This document shows positions 1 through 9,994 of a stretch of DNA of 64,000 bases, in pieces. The position numbers and the translations under genes were made by a program. The DNA is from Aquimarina atlantica (GTDB lineage Bacteria > Bacteroidota > Bacteroidia > Flavobacteriales > Flavobacteriaceae): positions 1 to 64,000 of the forward strand of contig NZ_AQRA01000011.1 of the NCBI RefSeq assembly GCF_000626715.1, in the 5' to 3' direction. The stretch's first letter is position 1, and each line of letters starts with the position of its first letter. The notes under the pieces were generated by a model. The model ran no database searches, was not told where the DNA came from, and worked only from the letters and a program-made list of their open reading frames with translations.

Positions 1-3000
1 TGTTTCTGGGTCAAGTTCCTGTCCCTGGTAGGCATATCGATACGGTTCGTTTGTGATCTTACGGTTAGGCATGGGCATCCCAAAAGGATAATAATCGGTT
101 GCACTGGTCATTGCCATAGGTTGCCCTTGTGCATTTCTACCTACTACCGCACGTACATTACCCAAATGATCGGTTAATTGATACAAGTGAATCCCATCTG
201 ATTTTCTTATTCCTAATCTGCTTGTACCATAGATCGTATTCTCTATAACTTGCCCATTACGATAAATCGCCATTGCTGTTCCTGCGGCATCTCGCACATA
301 ATGCTCTGTAAAAATTAGGCTTCCGTTGCTAGGGTTATAGGATTCTTTACGTACCCTATGTCCCTTGTCATTGTAAAAGAACTTAACTAGTGGCTGATTT
401 CCTTTTTTTACTTCGGTTACCAAACCACTGGCATTGTAAATATAGGTAATATTTTCAGAACTGTTCTTTATTAATTGTCCAATACTATTATACTCATAAT
501 TATCACCATTTTGGTCTCCTATATCCTCTGCTCCTGCCACATCGCCGGCAGCATCCTCTACTCTTCTTAATTGGTTTGGCTTATAGAATTCATTGGGGTT
601 AGCGGGATTGGGGTCATCATAATACTTATACGATAACTGATCCATAGCATTATTACCGTTCTCTGTATGCTTATTACGATGTAATGATAAGATATTACCA
701 TTGGCATCATAGGTAATATTGTCTACTTTATAATCGCCATTACTATCCTCATTAAAAGCTACTTCTGCTTCTACAATACTTGCAGAAAATGTACTCCCGG
801 CTTTACTATGAAATCCAGGTTTTAAGGTAATTGATCGGGTAGCCGTAAGATCAAGAGTCGCCCCAGAATTGATCACATCGGTAGATATAATATCTTCTTG
901 CCCTGTAGTAGTAGCACCTTCTCCATACGTCCCATACACAGCAGATTTTAACCAATTGTTACGATCATACTGGTAACTATATGCATGGTGTTTCCCCTGG
1001 ATTGGGTTATAATCAGAGTTCCAACGGATTCCTTTGATATTACCATTATATTGGTCTTTACCGTAGGGCGCACTCTTGATACTTGCTACAGGGCGATTAT
1101 AATCTTCGTTATGGTAATCCAGAATCATCCCAAAAAGGTCATTGCTATCTCCTCCCGGATCATCGTTATTTGTTAAACTAGGATGATTGATACTTTTTAA
1201 CGCTCCTTGTAAATTATAGATATAATCTATCCCCTGTAAACCTTGAGCAATATTGGTACGTTTTAAGCCCCCGGTTTCATAATACTCGTAGGTAGCTTGT
1301 TCTGTAAAATTGGTATCATCTACCGATGTTTCTACTTTGGTTAAACTATAATCTGCAGGGTCATAGGTATAGCGATGTACAAACTGTTCTCCAGACATTC
1401 CTTTTTGGTAATATACTTTGGTTACCTGGCTGGTTACGGGATCATATACATAATCTATTGTTTTTACTCCAGATAATCCATTAATCTGCTGTACTATCCA
1501 TTGTACTCTCCCGTAGATATCATAACTATACCAGGTGGTCGTGGTTTCTGGGTTTACGGTATACGTTTTTGCAACATTACCCGCCACAAAAGACTGTTGC
1601 GCATAATTACTTTTTCTGGTATCACTACCAAAAGCAGTAGATAATCCATTATTGTCATTACTATCATATTGTGTGACATGCTCTTCTTTTTTGGTGCCAG
1701 AAGGTAAGTTTGCATCTGGATCACTGGTCGTAAAACCAGTATGTATAAGTACCCCACTTTCTATCGGGCGTCCTCGATCATCATAGTTGGTATAGGAAAA
1801 CTCTCCTGCCGCCTGTTGCTTACTATTTTGTGAGAAGCGTATTTGCCCGTCTCGACGATACTTAAACCAGGCCTCTCCTTCATCGGGACTCTTGGTGTAT
1901 TCTAATTGCCCCAAAGCATTGTATTGGTACTCACTTTTTAGTTTATGTAGTGGTTGATACGAAGACACTAAACGCCCTGCTTTGTCATATTCATTAAGAC
2001 TATAATCATAATAATTTTCGGGATAGGCTACCTTAATGTTTTGTGCAGCAGCATCAAAATCATTTAAATTTGTCACTGCTATACGATAAAAACCAGGAGG
2101 CAAATTGCTTAGACCTGTAGCTATCTTTTTTTCTGTTATTAGATTATAAATTTCAATTTGTTTTGGTGCCAGAGATTGATTTTGAGTAACCGTAACTCCT
2201 TGTAACCCCACCGGGATATGCACATCTACATATCCTTGTGCACCCATTACCACTGTAGACGTTCTAGAATTCGTATTTCCGTTTTCATTACCACTACGAG
2301 CAGCCGCCAGGGTATTACCATCGGTATCTGTAAATACTACATTATCTATCCCATGTACGTCTCTGCTAATTGTTTTTACAATCTTATAGTTATTATACTT
2401 TGCATCCCCAAAAGCGGCAGTACTTGATAATTCTTGCCCGGCAGGCATAGAAAAGACGTATCCATTTTTCCATTGTCCGTCAATTTTGTTACCTCCAACA
2501 GTTTTTAGTATTGCTCCCGGGTTTAACTCACTATAGATGGTACGAGAATACGGTCGTTCTGTTATGTCTTGATACGGTTCTGTAGTATTATTAGTGCTAT
2601 AATACCAACCTACGGTATTAGCTTGCGAATTTACAGTACTTGGATTTTCTGGATCATTTTCAAAATCGGCCGTTGTAAATGTAGCATTGCCAGAATTTTG
2701 TATAAAATTATTCTTAAATTCAAACAATGCCTGATTACGAACTGGTGCAGACAAGGTTTGCAGCGCTGACCTACCTTGATTGTCGTATAGTGTTTGAGCT
2801 GTCCAAATCTTTCCATTCTTTATATCATATGTTTGTGATTGAGTTGGCTTCCCTAATTCATCAAAATAAGATTTGGTAGCAGAAATCAGATCTCCATTAC
2901 TATTAAAACTTAATTGCCTTATAGAATTTAATTTTTCATTAGGGTTTTCATCCACAAGACAACCATTATTTGGTCCTTTTTCACCAATACAGTTATCCAG

Positions 3001-4002
3001 ATTATTATCTACATATCCTGGAGGGGGTTTACACCCTTTTTCAGGTGTTGAATCTCCTGAATGATCTGGAAATGCAATCCCTCCTGAAAGATCACTTGAA
3101 TGCAAAGGGTCATTGGGATCTCCAAAACCATCTCCATCCTTATCTCTATACCAGGTCATAAGATTAACATCTGGATCATTATCATTACAATCTCCCTTCC
3201 ATACTGAAAACCCAGTATCAGGTACTCTACAGGTAGAGTATCCCATACCTGCACCATATCCATCCCCATCTTTATCTATATATACTGTAGTTTCTGCCTG
3301 AGCCTGACAATAAGGTTCTCCTGTTGGTAAATTTATAATTGAAGGGTCGTCATCATTATAATCTCCACCAACCTCGGCATATCCTGCAGGCTTTTCACAG
3401 AAAAGTTCTCCGGTTCCAATTCCAAAACCATCATTATCACTGTCTACATAGTAACGTTTTTTTGCAGTAATATTTGGATCGTTATCATTACAATCTATCT
3501 TATAGGCATATCCCAAAACTTTGGCACAGGATACTATGCCTGGTTTACTATCATCTCCATGACCGTCACCATCTGTATCTGGATACCAGGTAGAAGCTTC
3601 ATAAAGCCACTGATTATCATCATGACAATCATCATTATTATATGCAACACGAAGACCTCCTGATCCAATAATTTCTCCTGTTAAATCTATAAAAGCCTTT
3701 ATGACAGGAGGGTCAAAAGTGATAAACTGATCACAGGATGTTATTCTTATTACACTTGCATTTACATCTCCTTTACCATCTTTATCGCGATCCGGCCAAT
3801 AATCTCCTAACCTACACGATTCTAAACCAGGTGGTAACGGTGGACCTACTTCTTGCGACGCTTCCCCTCCAATCTGTGACTCTCCTTGTTGTACTTCTTG
3901 GGTTTGCCCATTAACAACAGAGCAAATACACACGAATAAAAGCCCAATAATATATCCAAATTTTGTAGTTCTTCTATGATTTGATTTTATATACATATCC
4001 AT
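1..4002 (-). CDS. RHS repeat protein with calcium-binding repeats, 3' end outside window
   Basis: This frame is open from an ATG at 4002 to the window edge (1334 codons), and I checked it at several points without finding a break. A signal peptide (about residues 10-35, ending near VVNGQ) is followed by about five aspartate-rich thrombospondin type 3-like calcium repeats (for example DTDGDGHGD, DSDNDGFGI, DKDGDGYGA) in roughly residues 60-320. Next comes a DUF6443-like region (about 480-700) and then many YD/RHS repeats such as YDIYGRVQW. The last residues read YRYAYQGQELDPET, which is the start of the hyperconserved RHS core end. The variable C-terminal tip, where polymorphic toxins sit in this family, is therefore just outside the window. 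It begins 5 bp after the stop of the upstream 1912-residue gene, so the two are probably co-transcribed. Secretion by T9SS or surface display is inferred. A second ATG at 3996 is possible. Confidence 0.85.
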   Translation of the reverse strand, partial: MDMYIKSNHRRTTKFGYIIGLLFVCICSVVNGQTQEVQQGESQIGGEASQEVGPPLPPGLESCRLGDYWPDRDKDGKGDVNASVIRITSCDQFITFDPPVIKAFIDLTGEIIGSGGLRVAYNNDDCHDDNQWLYEASTWYPDTDGDGHGDDSKPGIVSCAKVLGYAYKIDCNDNDPNITAKKRYYVDSDNDGFGIGTGELFCEKPAGYAEVGGDYNDDDPSIINLPTGEPYCQAQAETTVYIDKDGDGYGAGMGYSTCRVPDTGFSVWKGDCNDNDPDVNLMTWYRDKDGDGFGDPNDPLHSSDLSGGIAFPDHSGDSTPEKGCKPPPGYVDNNLDNCIGEKGPNNGCLVDENPNEKLNSIRQLSFNSNGDLISATKSYFDELGKPTQSQTYDIKNGKIWTAQTLYDNQGRSALQTLSAPVRNQALFEFKNNFIQNSGNATFTTADFENDPENPSTVNSQANTVGWYYSTNNTTEPYQDITERPYSRTIYSELNPGAILKTVGGNKIDGQWKNGYVFSMPAGQELSSTAAFGDAKYNNYKIVKTISRDVHGIDNVVFTDTDGNTLAAARSGNENGNTNSRTSTVVMGAQGYVDVHIPVGLQGVTVTQNQSLAPKQIEIYNLITEKKIATGLSNLPPGFYRIAVTNLNDFDAAAQNIKVAYPENYYDYSLNEYDKAGRLVSSYQPLHKLKSEYQYNALGQLEYTKSPDEGEAWFKYRRDGQIRFSQNSKQQAAGEFSYTNYDDRGRPIESGVLIHTGFTTSDPDANLPSGTKKEEHVTQYDSNDNNGLSTAFGSDTRKSNYAQQSFVAGNVAKTYTVNPETTTTWYSYDIYGRVQWIVQQINGLSGVKTIDYVYDPVTSQVTKVYYQKGMSGEQFVHRYTYDPADYSLTKVETSVDDTNFTEQATYEYYETGGLKRTNIAQGLQGIDYIYNLQGALKSINHPSLTNNDDPGGDSNDLFGMILDYHNEDYNRPVASIKSAPYGKDQYNGNIKGIRWNSDYNPIQGKHHAYSYQYDRNNWLKSAVYGTYGEGATTTGQEDIISTDVINSGATLDLTATRSITLKPGFHSKAGSTFSASIVEAEVAFNEDSNGDYKVDNITYDANGNILSLHRNKHTENGNNAMDQLSYKYYDDPNPANPNEFYKPNQLRRVEDAAGDVAGAEDIGDQNGDNYEYNSIGQLIKNSSENITYIYNASGLVTEVKKGNQPLVKFFYNDKGHRVRKESYNPSNGSLIFTEHYVRDAAGTAMAIYRNGQVIENTIYGTSRLGIRKSDGIHLYQLTDHLGNVRAVVGRNAQGQPMAMTSATDYYPFGMPMPNRKITNEPYRYAYQGQELDPET

Positions 4003-4007
4003 AGCTA

Positions 4008-7000
4008 TTATTGGTTTTTATATTTGTATTGCACTGTATTGCTTAATTTAAATCCTCCTATACCTTTTCCATTAATGGTATCAGCAAAGATGTCCTGGAT
4101 TTTTTGTTTATCAACATCAGAGAGACATCGATAGGTTCGTAATGCTTCGGGGTTAGATACTGTATAAGTAGCTTGTTCGTAATACTCCTGAAGTTTTTGC
4201 CCAAATTCTGTATCATTCATTGCAGATAGAGTTGCCGTATTCATACCCAGTGCATTTGCTATAATATGTAAATCAAGAGATCCAACATTTTGACGCACAC
4301 AATCTTTTATGTAAGAAATACTATTTATAAAAATATTCTTGATTTGATTTTGTTCTTCAGTATCAATTAAATAATCCGTAGAACTATCTACTACTTCTAC
4401 ATACGTTTTTTTCAACCTACCAGCTTCATCATATTCATATCGGGTAGCTAAATTATTAGCCCCAATAATATGGGTTAATTCATCCCATTGATTATATACA
4501 TAACTGGTCATAGAAGATTCAACCGGATGTATCCTAAAATCATCTGCATTTATTTCTCCTGCAGAAGACGTTTCTATAAAAATGGTTTGTGCATTTGTAG
4601 ATAAATATTCATAATGATTTAATAATATCCAGTTTCCGGCAGTTATAATCTCTCCGTTAAATGGTTTGGAAACTCCATTAATATTAATTTTGGTTTGTGT
4701 TGGGTCATATACTTCACTAGTCGCTCTAGGAATCCCATTAGAAGTTGTAGTGATACGATGTTTATTATAAACCCAAACCGATATTTTATAGTCTCCTGCT
4801 CGATGTTCATTACTCTTCATCACGGTTTTAAAGACCTGATCTCCAGATTTTATTCCTAAAGATCTGGATCCGGTATGTGCTCCTGCCCATTGAATACTTG
4901 TATTTCCTGCCTCAATTTCTTTCCCGATATAACTTCCATTCTTATATTCTGCCCCAGAGTAAAACATTTCGTTATATCCAGCATTTGCCACTGCCATTAT
5001 TTTGGTATTGTTATCACCCATTTTGGTTGCCACTTTATTGCCGTTAATATCTTCTGATTCTAATGGCATCGAATAATGATCATACATCGTTACCGTAGCC
5101 GTATTGATCCATTTGGGATTGGTTTGCGTACTTCCCCAAACAAATCCATCAAAATCTCCCGTATATCCGACATATGCTCCATCTGCATCAACATCTCCTT
5201 TCCAGGTATAGGTTTTATGCTTTCGCCAGATTTTTTGAGCCCCTGTAGCTAATGGCTCTATCGTGCCATCGTGTTTTCGATATGTCCAATTATCGTTCCA
5301 GGTAGTAATATCAGCTCCTATGGTTTTCCAAGTAGACCCAACTTTTATTTGAGTTAGATTTGCTGCCGTTTGAGTGAGCATATTTTTATGGGTAGGGTTA
5401 TCTACTTTAGAGCCCATACTCTCATATTCTATATAAGCAGGAATTATTTTTGTTTTGTATTCTGTACCATTGCTAGAAACTGTTTTGGTTTCGGTTACCT
5501 GACCAGTTAAGAAATCGTGATTATCGAAGTAGGTTATATTTGTAAACCCACTTTGAACATTTGTAGTACTTTCTAATACACTTGGGTAATCCACTTTACT
5601 AGAAGATGTAATTAAAAAGTTAATATCATCTCCTTTTTTAAGCTTTTTAATACTTTTATAAGATTGTTGGGATACTCCTATTTGACCGTCATTATCTAAA
5701 TTTTCTTTATAGTTACTGACTGTTTTATTTAAAACCTGACCATATTTATTATAAGAGGTTACTGCTTTTACTCTCCCAATATCACTTATTTTATTATATA
5801 TCGTATATTTATTAGCTTGAACCTGTCCATTAAAAAATTTTTGATTTTGTTGTTCTTTTACTTTGAAAAAATCCCCTAAGCTGAAAAGATAATCAGGGTT
5901 CTCTTCAAAAGGTTTTAATACATCAAATTCATACGATGTGCTTCCTAAAAAGTTATTGTTCCCATCATAATTCTTTAAAGTAACATTTCCATATGTTACT
6001 AATGGAGAGGGAAGTTCTGAAACATAAGGAATACCCTTTTGCTCTTTTGAAGGGGCATATGACGTAATTCCTGATATCTTATTATCATGTAGATTAGTAT
6101 AATCATAGACTGTTCTTAATCTAGTCCCATCTCCCGTAACTTCAATACTTGAAACACGAAGTCCTCCTCCCCTTTTTCCGTTAGCATTAATATCTGTATA
6201 TAAAAGGTTAGGTGCTTTAGTACTTTTTATACTTGGCTTAGAAAAATGATATACCGTTGAATATGTTGAAGTATTAGTGTTACTTAGGTTAGTCAAAGGG
6301 AAATTGTTGATATGTTCTCCTCTTGCACCATCTACATAATCTACAATTTTAAAACTGGCTTTTTTGCTCGAATTATTAATACTTATTGCTTTAATTTTTG
6401 TGGTAGGAGTATAACTGCCATAAGCAGGATATGTAAAATCCAAATTAAAAAACAGGCTAGTTTCTGTGTTTATGTTGAAATATTGATCCAAATTAATATT
6501 CGTGTCAAGAAAAGTAATTTCTAAAATATCACTATTAGAATTTTTATTTACGATAATATTCTCAAAAACTTTAGTAGCATCATATGCTGCTTCTGAATAA
6601 TAAGAATCTGAGTCTTGGTTAATTTTAATTATTCCTCCTGTTGGGGTAACAATTGAATTTAAACTCCAAGCTTGAGGGTATGAATTATGATAACCCCATT
6701 CATCTTGATTATTTTTATCATATGATATGGCTGATTCATTATAAAAAAATCTATACGGTGGAATTAAAGATTTTCCCTTTTTCCCCTTAAAATTAACCTC
6801 CTTTAAAGACAAACGTCCTTTTGTTGAAGCTTCAGAATTGGAAGATTGCTGAGCAAGTGAGTAATCATAATTAAAATCAATTACCTGACTTGCTTTTTCC
6901 TCTAAATTTAACCCTGCAACGTCCTTTATATCAAGAACTTTTTGATGTTGATGAATTTTAAAATCTTTTAGTACAGCTTTTTCTGTTAATAAGTGAAGGT

Positions 7001-9746
7001 CGCTATATTGCAACCAAGGTAAGGTACCTCCACTTGCCTGTTTCCCATTGGCAATCACATTTACATACCCCGTATTAAAACCAGAATATCCCGTAAGAGA
7101 ATTTGTTAAGACTCCTCTACTTTTATTTATAGTACTTATATTTTCATTTTTCAATAATAAAATTTTTGACAATCCCAACGTTTTATTTTCAGGAATATCT
7201 ATGTATTTAAAAGAAGACTGATCTCCACGATATTCCTGAAATACAATATCACGTCCTCCCCAAGTATTCCAGGGTAGACTTATTTCTTCATTATTTGTTT
7301 TAAACACCTTGTCATATGGTTTAGCAAAAGGTGTTTTAAGTGAATTATTTGAACTGAACACTTTGCTATGATGCAATACATCGAAAGTACCTCCTGTATA
7401 CTTATTTTTATAAATATCTTTAAAACTATTAGATGATTTATTATCAACTCTAAGATGTTTAACAAAAAGTGCAGTATGTGTTCTGGTTTTTACAGCATCC
7501 AAATAATATACTTGTTTTCTTCCCCAATAGTAAGAATACGTCTTATCATCAGGGTTCTCTTTATTCTCATTCACTTCATAACCATCAACTGGACCTTTCC
7601 AAACATATCCGTCCGTCCACTTGCCGTAATCAAACTCTACCCAATACCCATAATCTTCTTTATCTACTTTCCCATCTGCATTTACATCTATATAATCAGG
7701 TCCTGTAATAGCAGTTAACAACCAATGAGTTGCGTAAGGCTCTGTCTTCTTTATTTCAAAGAAATTTTGATCTTCATTACTTTGATCTTTAAAGTTTTTA
7801 TAAAACAGCTCGAAATTGTATACAGGTAAAGAGTAATGATAAATCTTACCGTCTATTGCTGTAATTCTAAAAGCGCCAATTCCTTCATCTAAGAATGTAT
7901 CTACTTCTTGTGCTCTATTAATATTTTTGGCTTCAATAAATCCTGTTATATTAGAATTTTCTCTAATCTGTTTATTAGTAAAAGTTTCTATATAACTACC
8001 TGATCGTTTTCTATTTCCTGATTTTAATTTGTCTCCATTTGGTAAAACTGTACTGCTATAGATATTTGTATTCGCTGTTTCGAATCCTTTAAACAACAAA
8101 AAATCAGAAGCTTCAGTTGCACCATTGGCTATAAGATTTTTATATATAGTAGATCTATCCATTCTTAAAAATGTGCTGAATTCATTTTCAAAATAAAAAT
8201 GCGTGCTCCCTCCTAAATCATTCGCTCTATCCAAATAACTATCAAAATTGTCCGCAACATATGCTGTATAGATATTATCGTTATTGGCTTCCCCTCTACC
8301 TCTATCTACCATGTTCAACTCATGAAAAGAGGCAGGTGTAATATTACCTGATAATCCTTGAGAAGTCACCGTATAAGAATCATACGAAGGCAAGGAAAAG
8401 TTATTTTTATCAACTTTATAATTTTGTTCAATCAGATGATCTAAGCTCATGTTTTTATGAGAAAATGCAGAAAACTCATTAACATCCATAAAATAATCCT
8501 CTTCCATTAAATAACTAGGATTTTGGTTTGAATCTAACTTAGTTTTATTGGCATGATATGGATAGGCTGCACCTGAAACTGTAAGATCATTTTTTTTGTA
8601 TAAAGAATAGGATATTCTTTTATGACCAAAACCAATATAAAAAGTATAAATTGGTATTATGGCTTGAAAAGAGCTAATATTAATATCATAGTTTCCTCCA
8701 GAAAGGCTAAAATTTGTATTAGAAATACCAGCACCCCGACCATTTACAGAACCGCCAATTGTGGCTCCATTAGAGCCAAAATTAATTCCTAATGAAGATG
8801 ATTTTATTTCACTATTTACTTTTTCCGAGCTACTAACAGAAAAACCTCCAGAAAGACCTGAATTGTAATTATAATTTAAACTTAATCCAAAACCTGCTCC
8901 ACTATTTTTATTAGAGGTACCATAACCTATTCCTATACCATTTGTACCAATATTTACTCTATAACCATTCATGCTTCCACCTGCTCCACCAACGGTATAC
9001 CCTACTCCAGCATTAACTCCATCTGTCCCAGCGGTTACACTTCCTCCAACTCCACTACCTCCTGGTGTATATCCTAAGGAAACAAATCCACCTGTTGATC
9101 GATGAGACCCCCATGAAGCACCTAGTCCAACGGAAACTGTACCATTTATTGTTGCTCCTACACTAAAATTATATTCATTTTCTGTCCAACCTGCATCATA
9201 AAAGAATTCATCATATTTTGTCTTTCCCCAATCATCAGGATATCCATTTATATTACGATTTATTGATCCCGGATTCAAATTCCATCCTAATCCTACCCAT
9301 GAAGCCTCTTGATTTTGAGCGATTCCACCATGGTAAGATAATGCTAATGGATACCCCCCTTCTGGACTTGGCACATTAAGCAAGGGTAATACATATGAGA
9401 AATCCCCAGTTAACAGATTTACCATATCACTTGCATCGACAGGTTCAAAAGAAGCGGCTTCCGGAGCATTAGGTCCATTATTATTTGCCCGTAATTGATT
9501 GTATGGAATCAATGTTTGTAAAAAGGTTAGCGTAAAAAACAGAGCAATTACCCGGTGTCGGCTAGGTGTCCGAAGTCTGGACTCCGAAGCTAGAGGTCGG
9601 GTGTCAGGTATCAGAGGTTGGGAGTTTGAAGTCTGAAATCGAGTGTCCCAAGTCAGGTGTCTGAGGTCTGATACTAAGGACCGAAGTTTAAGGTTCAAAG
9701 TCTTAAACTTATCTAGTAAAAAAGTTTTAATCTTAGTGAAATTCAT
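4008..9746 (-). CDS. Giant secreted RHS-partner protein (1912 aa)
   Basis: The product is a large exported protein found with RHS proteins in flavobacteria. A hydrophobic signal core (about residues 68-90, VIALFFTLTFLQTL) precedes a conserved RHS/SpvB-like entry region (DMVNLLTGDFSYVLPLLNVP). A glycine-rich stretch follows at about residues 175-340, then a long beta-rich body, and near residue 1750 YD repeats (YVYNQWDELTHI, YEYDEAGRL). The unusual feature is the 66-residue stretch before the signal core. Residues about 25-62 are the translation of an array of 7-bp DNA repeats (9566-9670) and show a 7-residue period. No alternative ATG, GTG or TTG lies between the repeat and the signal core, so the array seems to be inside the gene. 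The neighbour downstream is the RHS gene (5-bp gap). Biochemical function is unknown; a role as the scaffold or partner of the RHS shell is inferred. Confidence 0.8.
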   Translation of the reverse strand: MNFTKIKTFLLDKFKTLNLKLRSLVSDLRHLTWDTRFQTSNSQPLIPDTRPLASESRLRTPSRHRVIALFFTLTFLQTLIPYNQLRANNNGPNAPEAASFEPVDASDMVNLLTGDFSYVLPLLNVPSPEGGYPLALSYHGGIAQNQEASWVGLGWNLNPGSINRNINGYPDDWGKTKYDEFFYDAGWTENEYNFSVGATINGTVSVGLGASWGSHRSTGGFVSLGYTPGGSGVGGSVTAGTDGVNAGVGYTVGGAGGSMNGYRVNIGTNGIGIGYGTSNKNSGAGFGLSLNYNYNSGLSGGFSVSSSEKVNSEIKSSSLGINFGSNGATIGGSVNGRGAGISNTNFSLSGGNYDINISSFQAIIPIYTFYIGFGHKRISYSLYKKNDLTVSGAAYPYHANKTKLDSNQNPSYLMEEDYFMDVNEFSAFSHKNMSLDHLIEQNYKVDKNNFSLPSYDSYTVTSQGLSGNITPASFHELNMVDRGRGEANNDNIYTAYVADNFDSYLDRANDLGGSTHFYFENEFSTFLRMDRSTIYKNLIANGATEASDFLLFKGFETANTNIYSSTVLPNGDKLKSGNRKRSGSYIETFTNKQIRENSNITGFIEAKNINRAQEVDTFLDEGIGAFRITAIDGKIYHYSLPVYNFELFYKNFKDQSNEDQNFFEIKKTEPYATHWLLTAITGPDYIDVNADGKVDKEDYGYWVEFDYGKWTDGYVWKGPVDGYEVNENKENPDDKTYSYYWGRKQVYYLDAVKTRTHTALFVKHLRVDNKSSNSFKDIYKNKYTGGTFDVLHHSKVFSSNNSLKTPFAKPYDKVFKTNNEEISLPWNTWGGRDIVFQEYRGDQSSFKYIDIPENKTLGLSKILLLKNENISTINKSRGVLTNSLTGYSGFNTGYVNVIANGKQASGGTLPWLQYSDLHLLTEKAVLKDFKIHQHQKVLDIKDVAGLNLEEKASQVIDFNYDYSLAQQSSNSEASTKGRLSLKEVNFKGKKGKSLIPPYRFFYNESAISYDKNNQDEWGYHNSYPQAWSLNSIVTPTGGIIKINQDSDSYYSEAAYDATKVFENIIVNKNSNSDILEITFLDTNINLDQYFNINTETSLFFNLDFTYPAYGSYTPTTKIKAISINNSSKKASFKIVDYVDGARGEHINNFPLTNLSNTNTSTYSTVYHFSKPSIKSTKAPNLLYTDINANGKRGGGLRVSSIEVTGDGTRLRTVYDYTNLHDNKISGITSYAPSKEQKGIPYVSELPSPLVTYGNVTLKNYDGNNNFLGSTSYEFDVLKPFEENPDYLFSLGDFFKVKEQQNQKFFNGQVQANKYTIYNKISDIGRVKAVTSYNKYGQVLNKTVSNYKENLDNDGQIGVSQQSYKSIKKLKKGDDINFLITSSSKVDYPSVLESTTNVQSGFTNITYFDNHDFLTGQVTETKTVSSNGTEYKTKIIPAYIEYESMGSKVDNPTHKNMLTQTAANLTQIKVGSTWKTIGADITTWNDNWTYRKHDGTIEPLATGAQKIWRKHKTYTWKGDVDADGAYVGYTGDFDGFVWGSTQTNPKWINTATVTMYDHYSMPLESEDINGNKVATKMGDNNTKIMAVANAGYNEMFYSGAEYKNGSYIGKEIEAGNTSIQWAGAHTGSRSLGIKSGDQVFKTVMKSNEHRAGDYKISVWVYNKHRITTTSNGIPRATSEVYDPTQTKININGVSKPFNGEIITAGNWILLNHYEYLSTNAQTIFIETSSAGEINADDFRIHPVESSMTSYVYNQWDELTHIIGANNLATRYEYDEAGRLKKTYVEVVDSSTDYLIDTEEQNQIKNIFINSISYIKDCVRQNVGSLDLHIIANALGMNTATLSAMNDTEFGQKLQEYYEQATYTVSNPEALRTYRCLSDVDKQKIQDIFADTINGKGIGGFKLSNTVQYKYKNQ
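9566..9670. repeat. Heptamer array A, inside the 5' coding end of the 1912-aa gene
   Basis: Fifteen consecutive 7-bp units in strict register read on the plus strand as RNGTCNG, for example GTGTCCG, AAGTCTG, AGGTCGG, GTGTCAG, AAGTCAG, AGGTCTG. Degenerate units continue on both sides (about 9552-9705). The 105 bp equal 35 codons, so the reading frame is kept. On the coding strand the peptide shows heptads such as SDLRHLT, WDTRFQT, PDTRPLA and SESRLRT. Confidence 0.8.
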
Positions 9747-9767
9747 AAACTATATTTATTTCTATTT

Positions 9768-9825
9768 GCGCCCCGACAACACTTCGACTAGCTCAGTGTG
9801 ACAGCTTAGCGTGGCAATTGGTTTT
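9768..9825. repeat. Short CTTCGACT...CTCAGTGTGACA-type interspersed element
   Basis: The stretch CTTCGACTAGCTCAGTGTG at 9783-9801, followed by ACAG, resembles a short sequence motif that I recall as recurrent in intergenic regions of many Bacteroidota genomes. Only this one copy was noticed in the window, so its repeat nature rests on recollection. It lies between the start of the 1912-aa gene and heptamer array B. Confidence 0.35.
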
Positions 9826-9839
9826 TATTTTATGTTGTC

Positions 9840-9992
9840 CGAAGTCGGAGGTTTGAAGTCCGAAGTCGGGATCGGAAGTTGGGTGACCGATATCCGAGGT
9901 TTTCTATTTTTTTACCTGAAGCCCGAAGACAGAAGTAGGATGCTCTGTGTTTTTTTGTCATCAAACTTCTGACTTCGGTCACCCGACCTCTA
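9840..9992. repeat. Heptamer array B with opposed orientations (spacer)
   Basis: The forward units at 9840-9901 read CGAAGTC, GGAGGTT, TGAAGTC, CGAAGTC, then after a one-base slip GGAAGTT, GGGTGAC, CGATATC, CGAGGTT. Scattered units follow at about 9915-9940. Opposite-orientation units (ACTTCTGACTTCGGTCACCC...) occupy 9964-9992, directly after the stop of the lipoprotein gene. GTTGGGTGACCGA at 9878-9890 pairs with TCGGTCACCCGAC at 9977-9989 (12 of 13), so a transcript could fold into a long hairpin. Confidence 0.75.
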
Positions 9993-9994
9993 AC

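Noticed and set aside
1..4002. Possible frameshift in the left RHS gene, because no complete reading frame is closed in the window
   Set aside because: Codons checked near 1, 1000, 1950 and 2950 are all in the same frame as the ATG at 4002; the frame simply runs off the edge.
7455..7718. Overlapping plus-strand frames of 79 and 87 codons
   Set aside because: They lie antisense inside the 1912-aa gene, whose own frame is continuous and has recognisable protein features.
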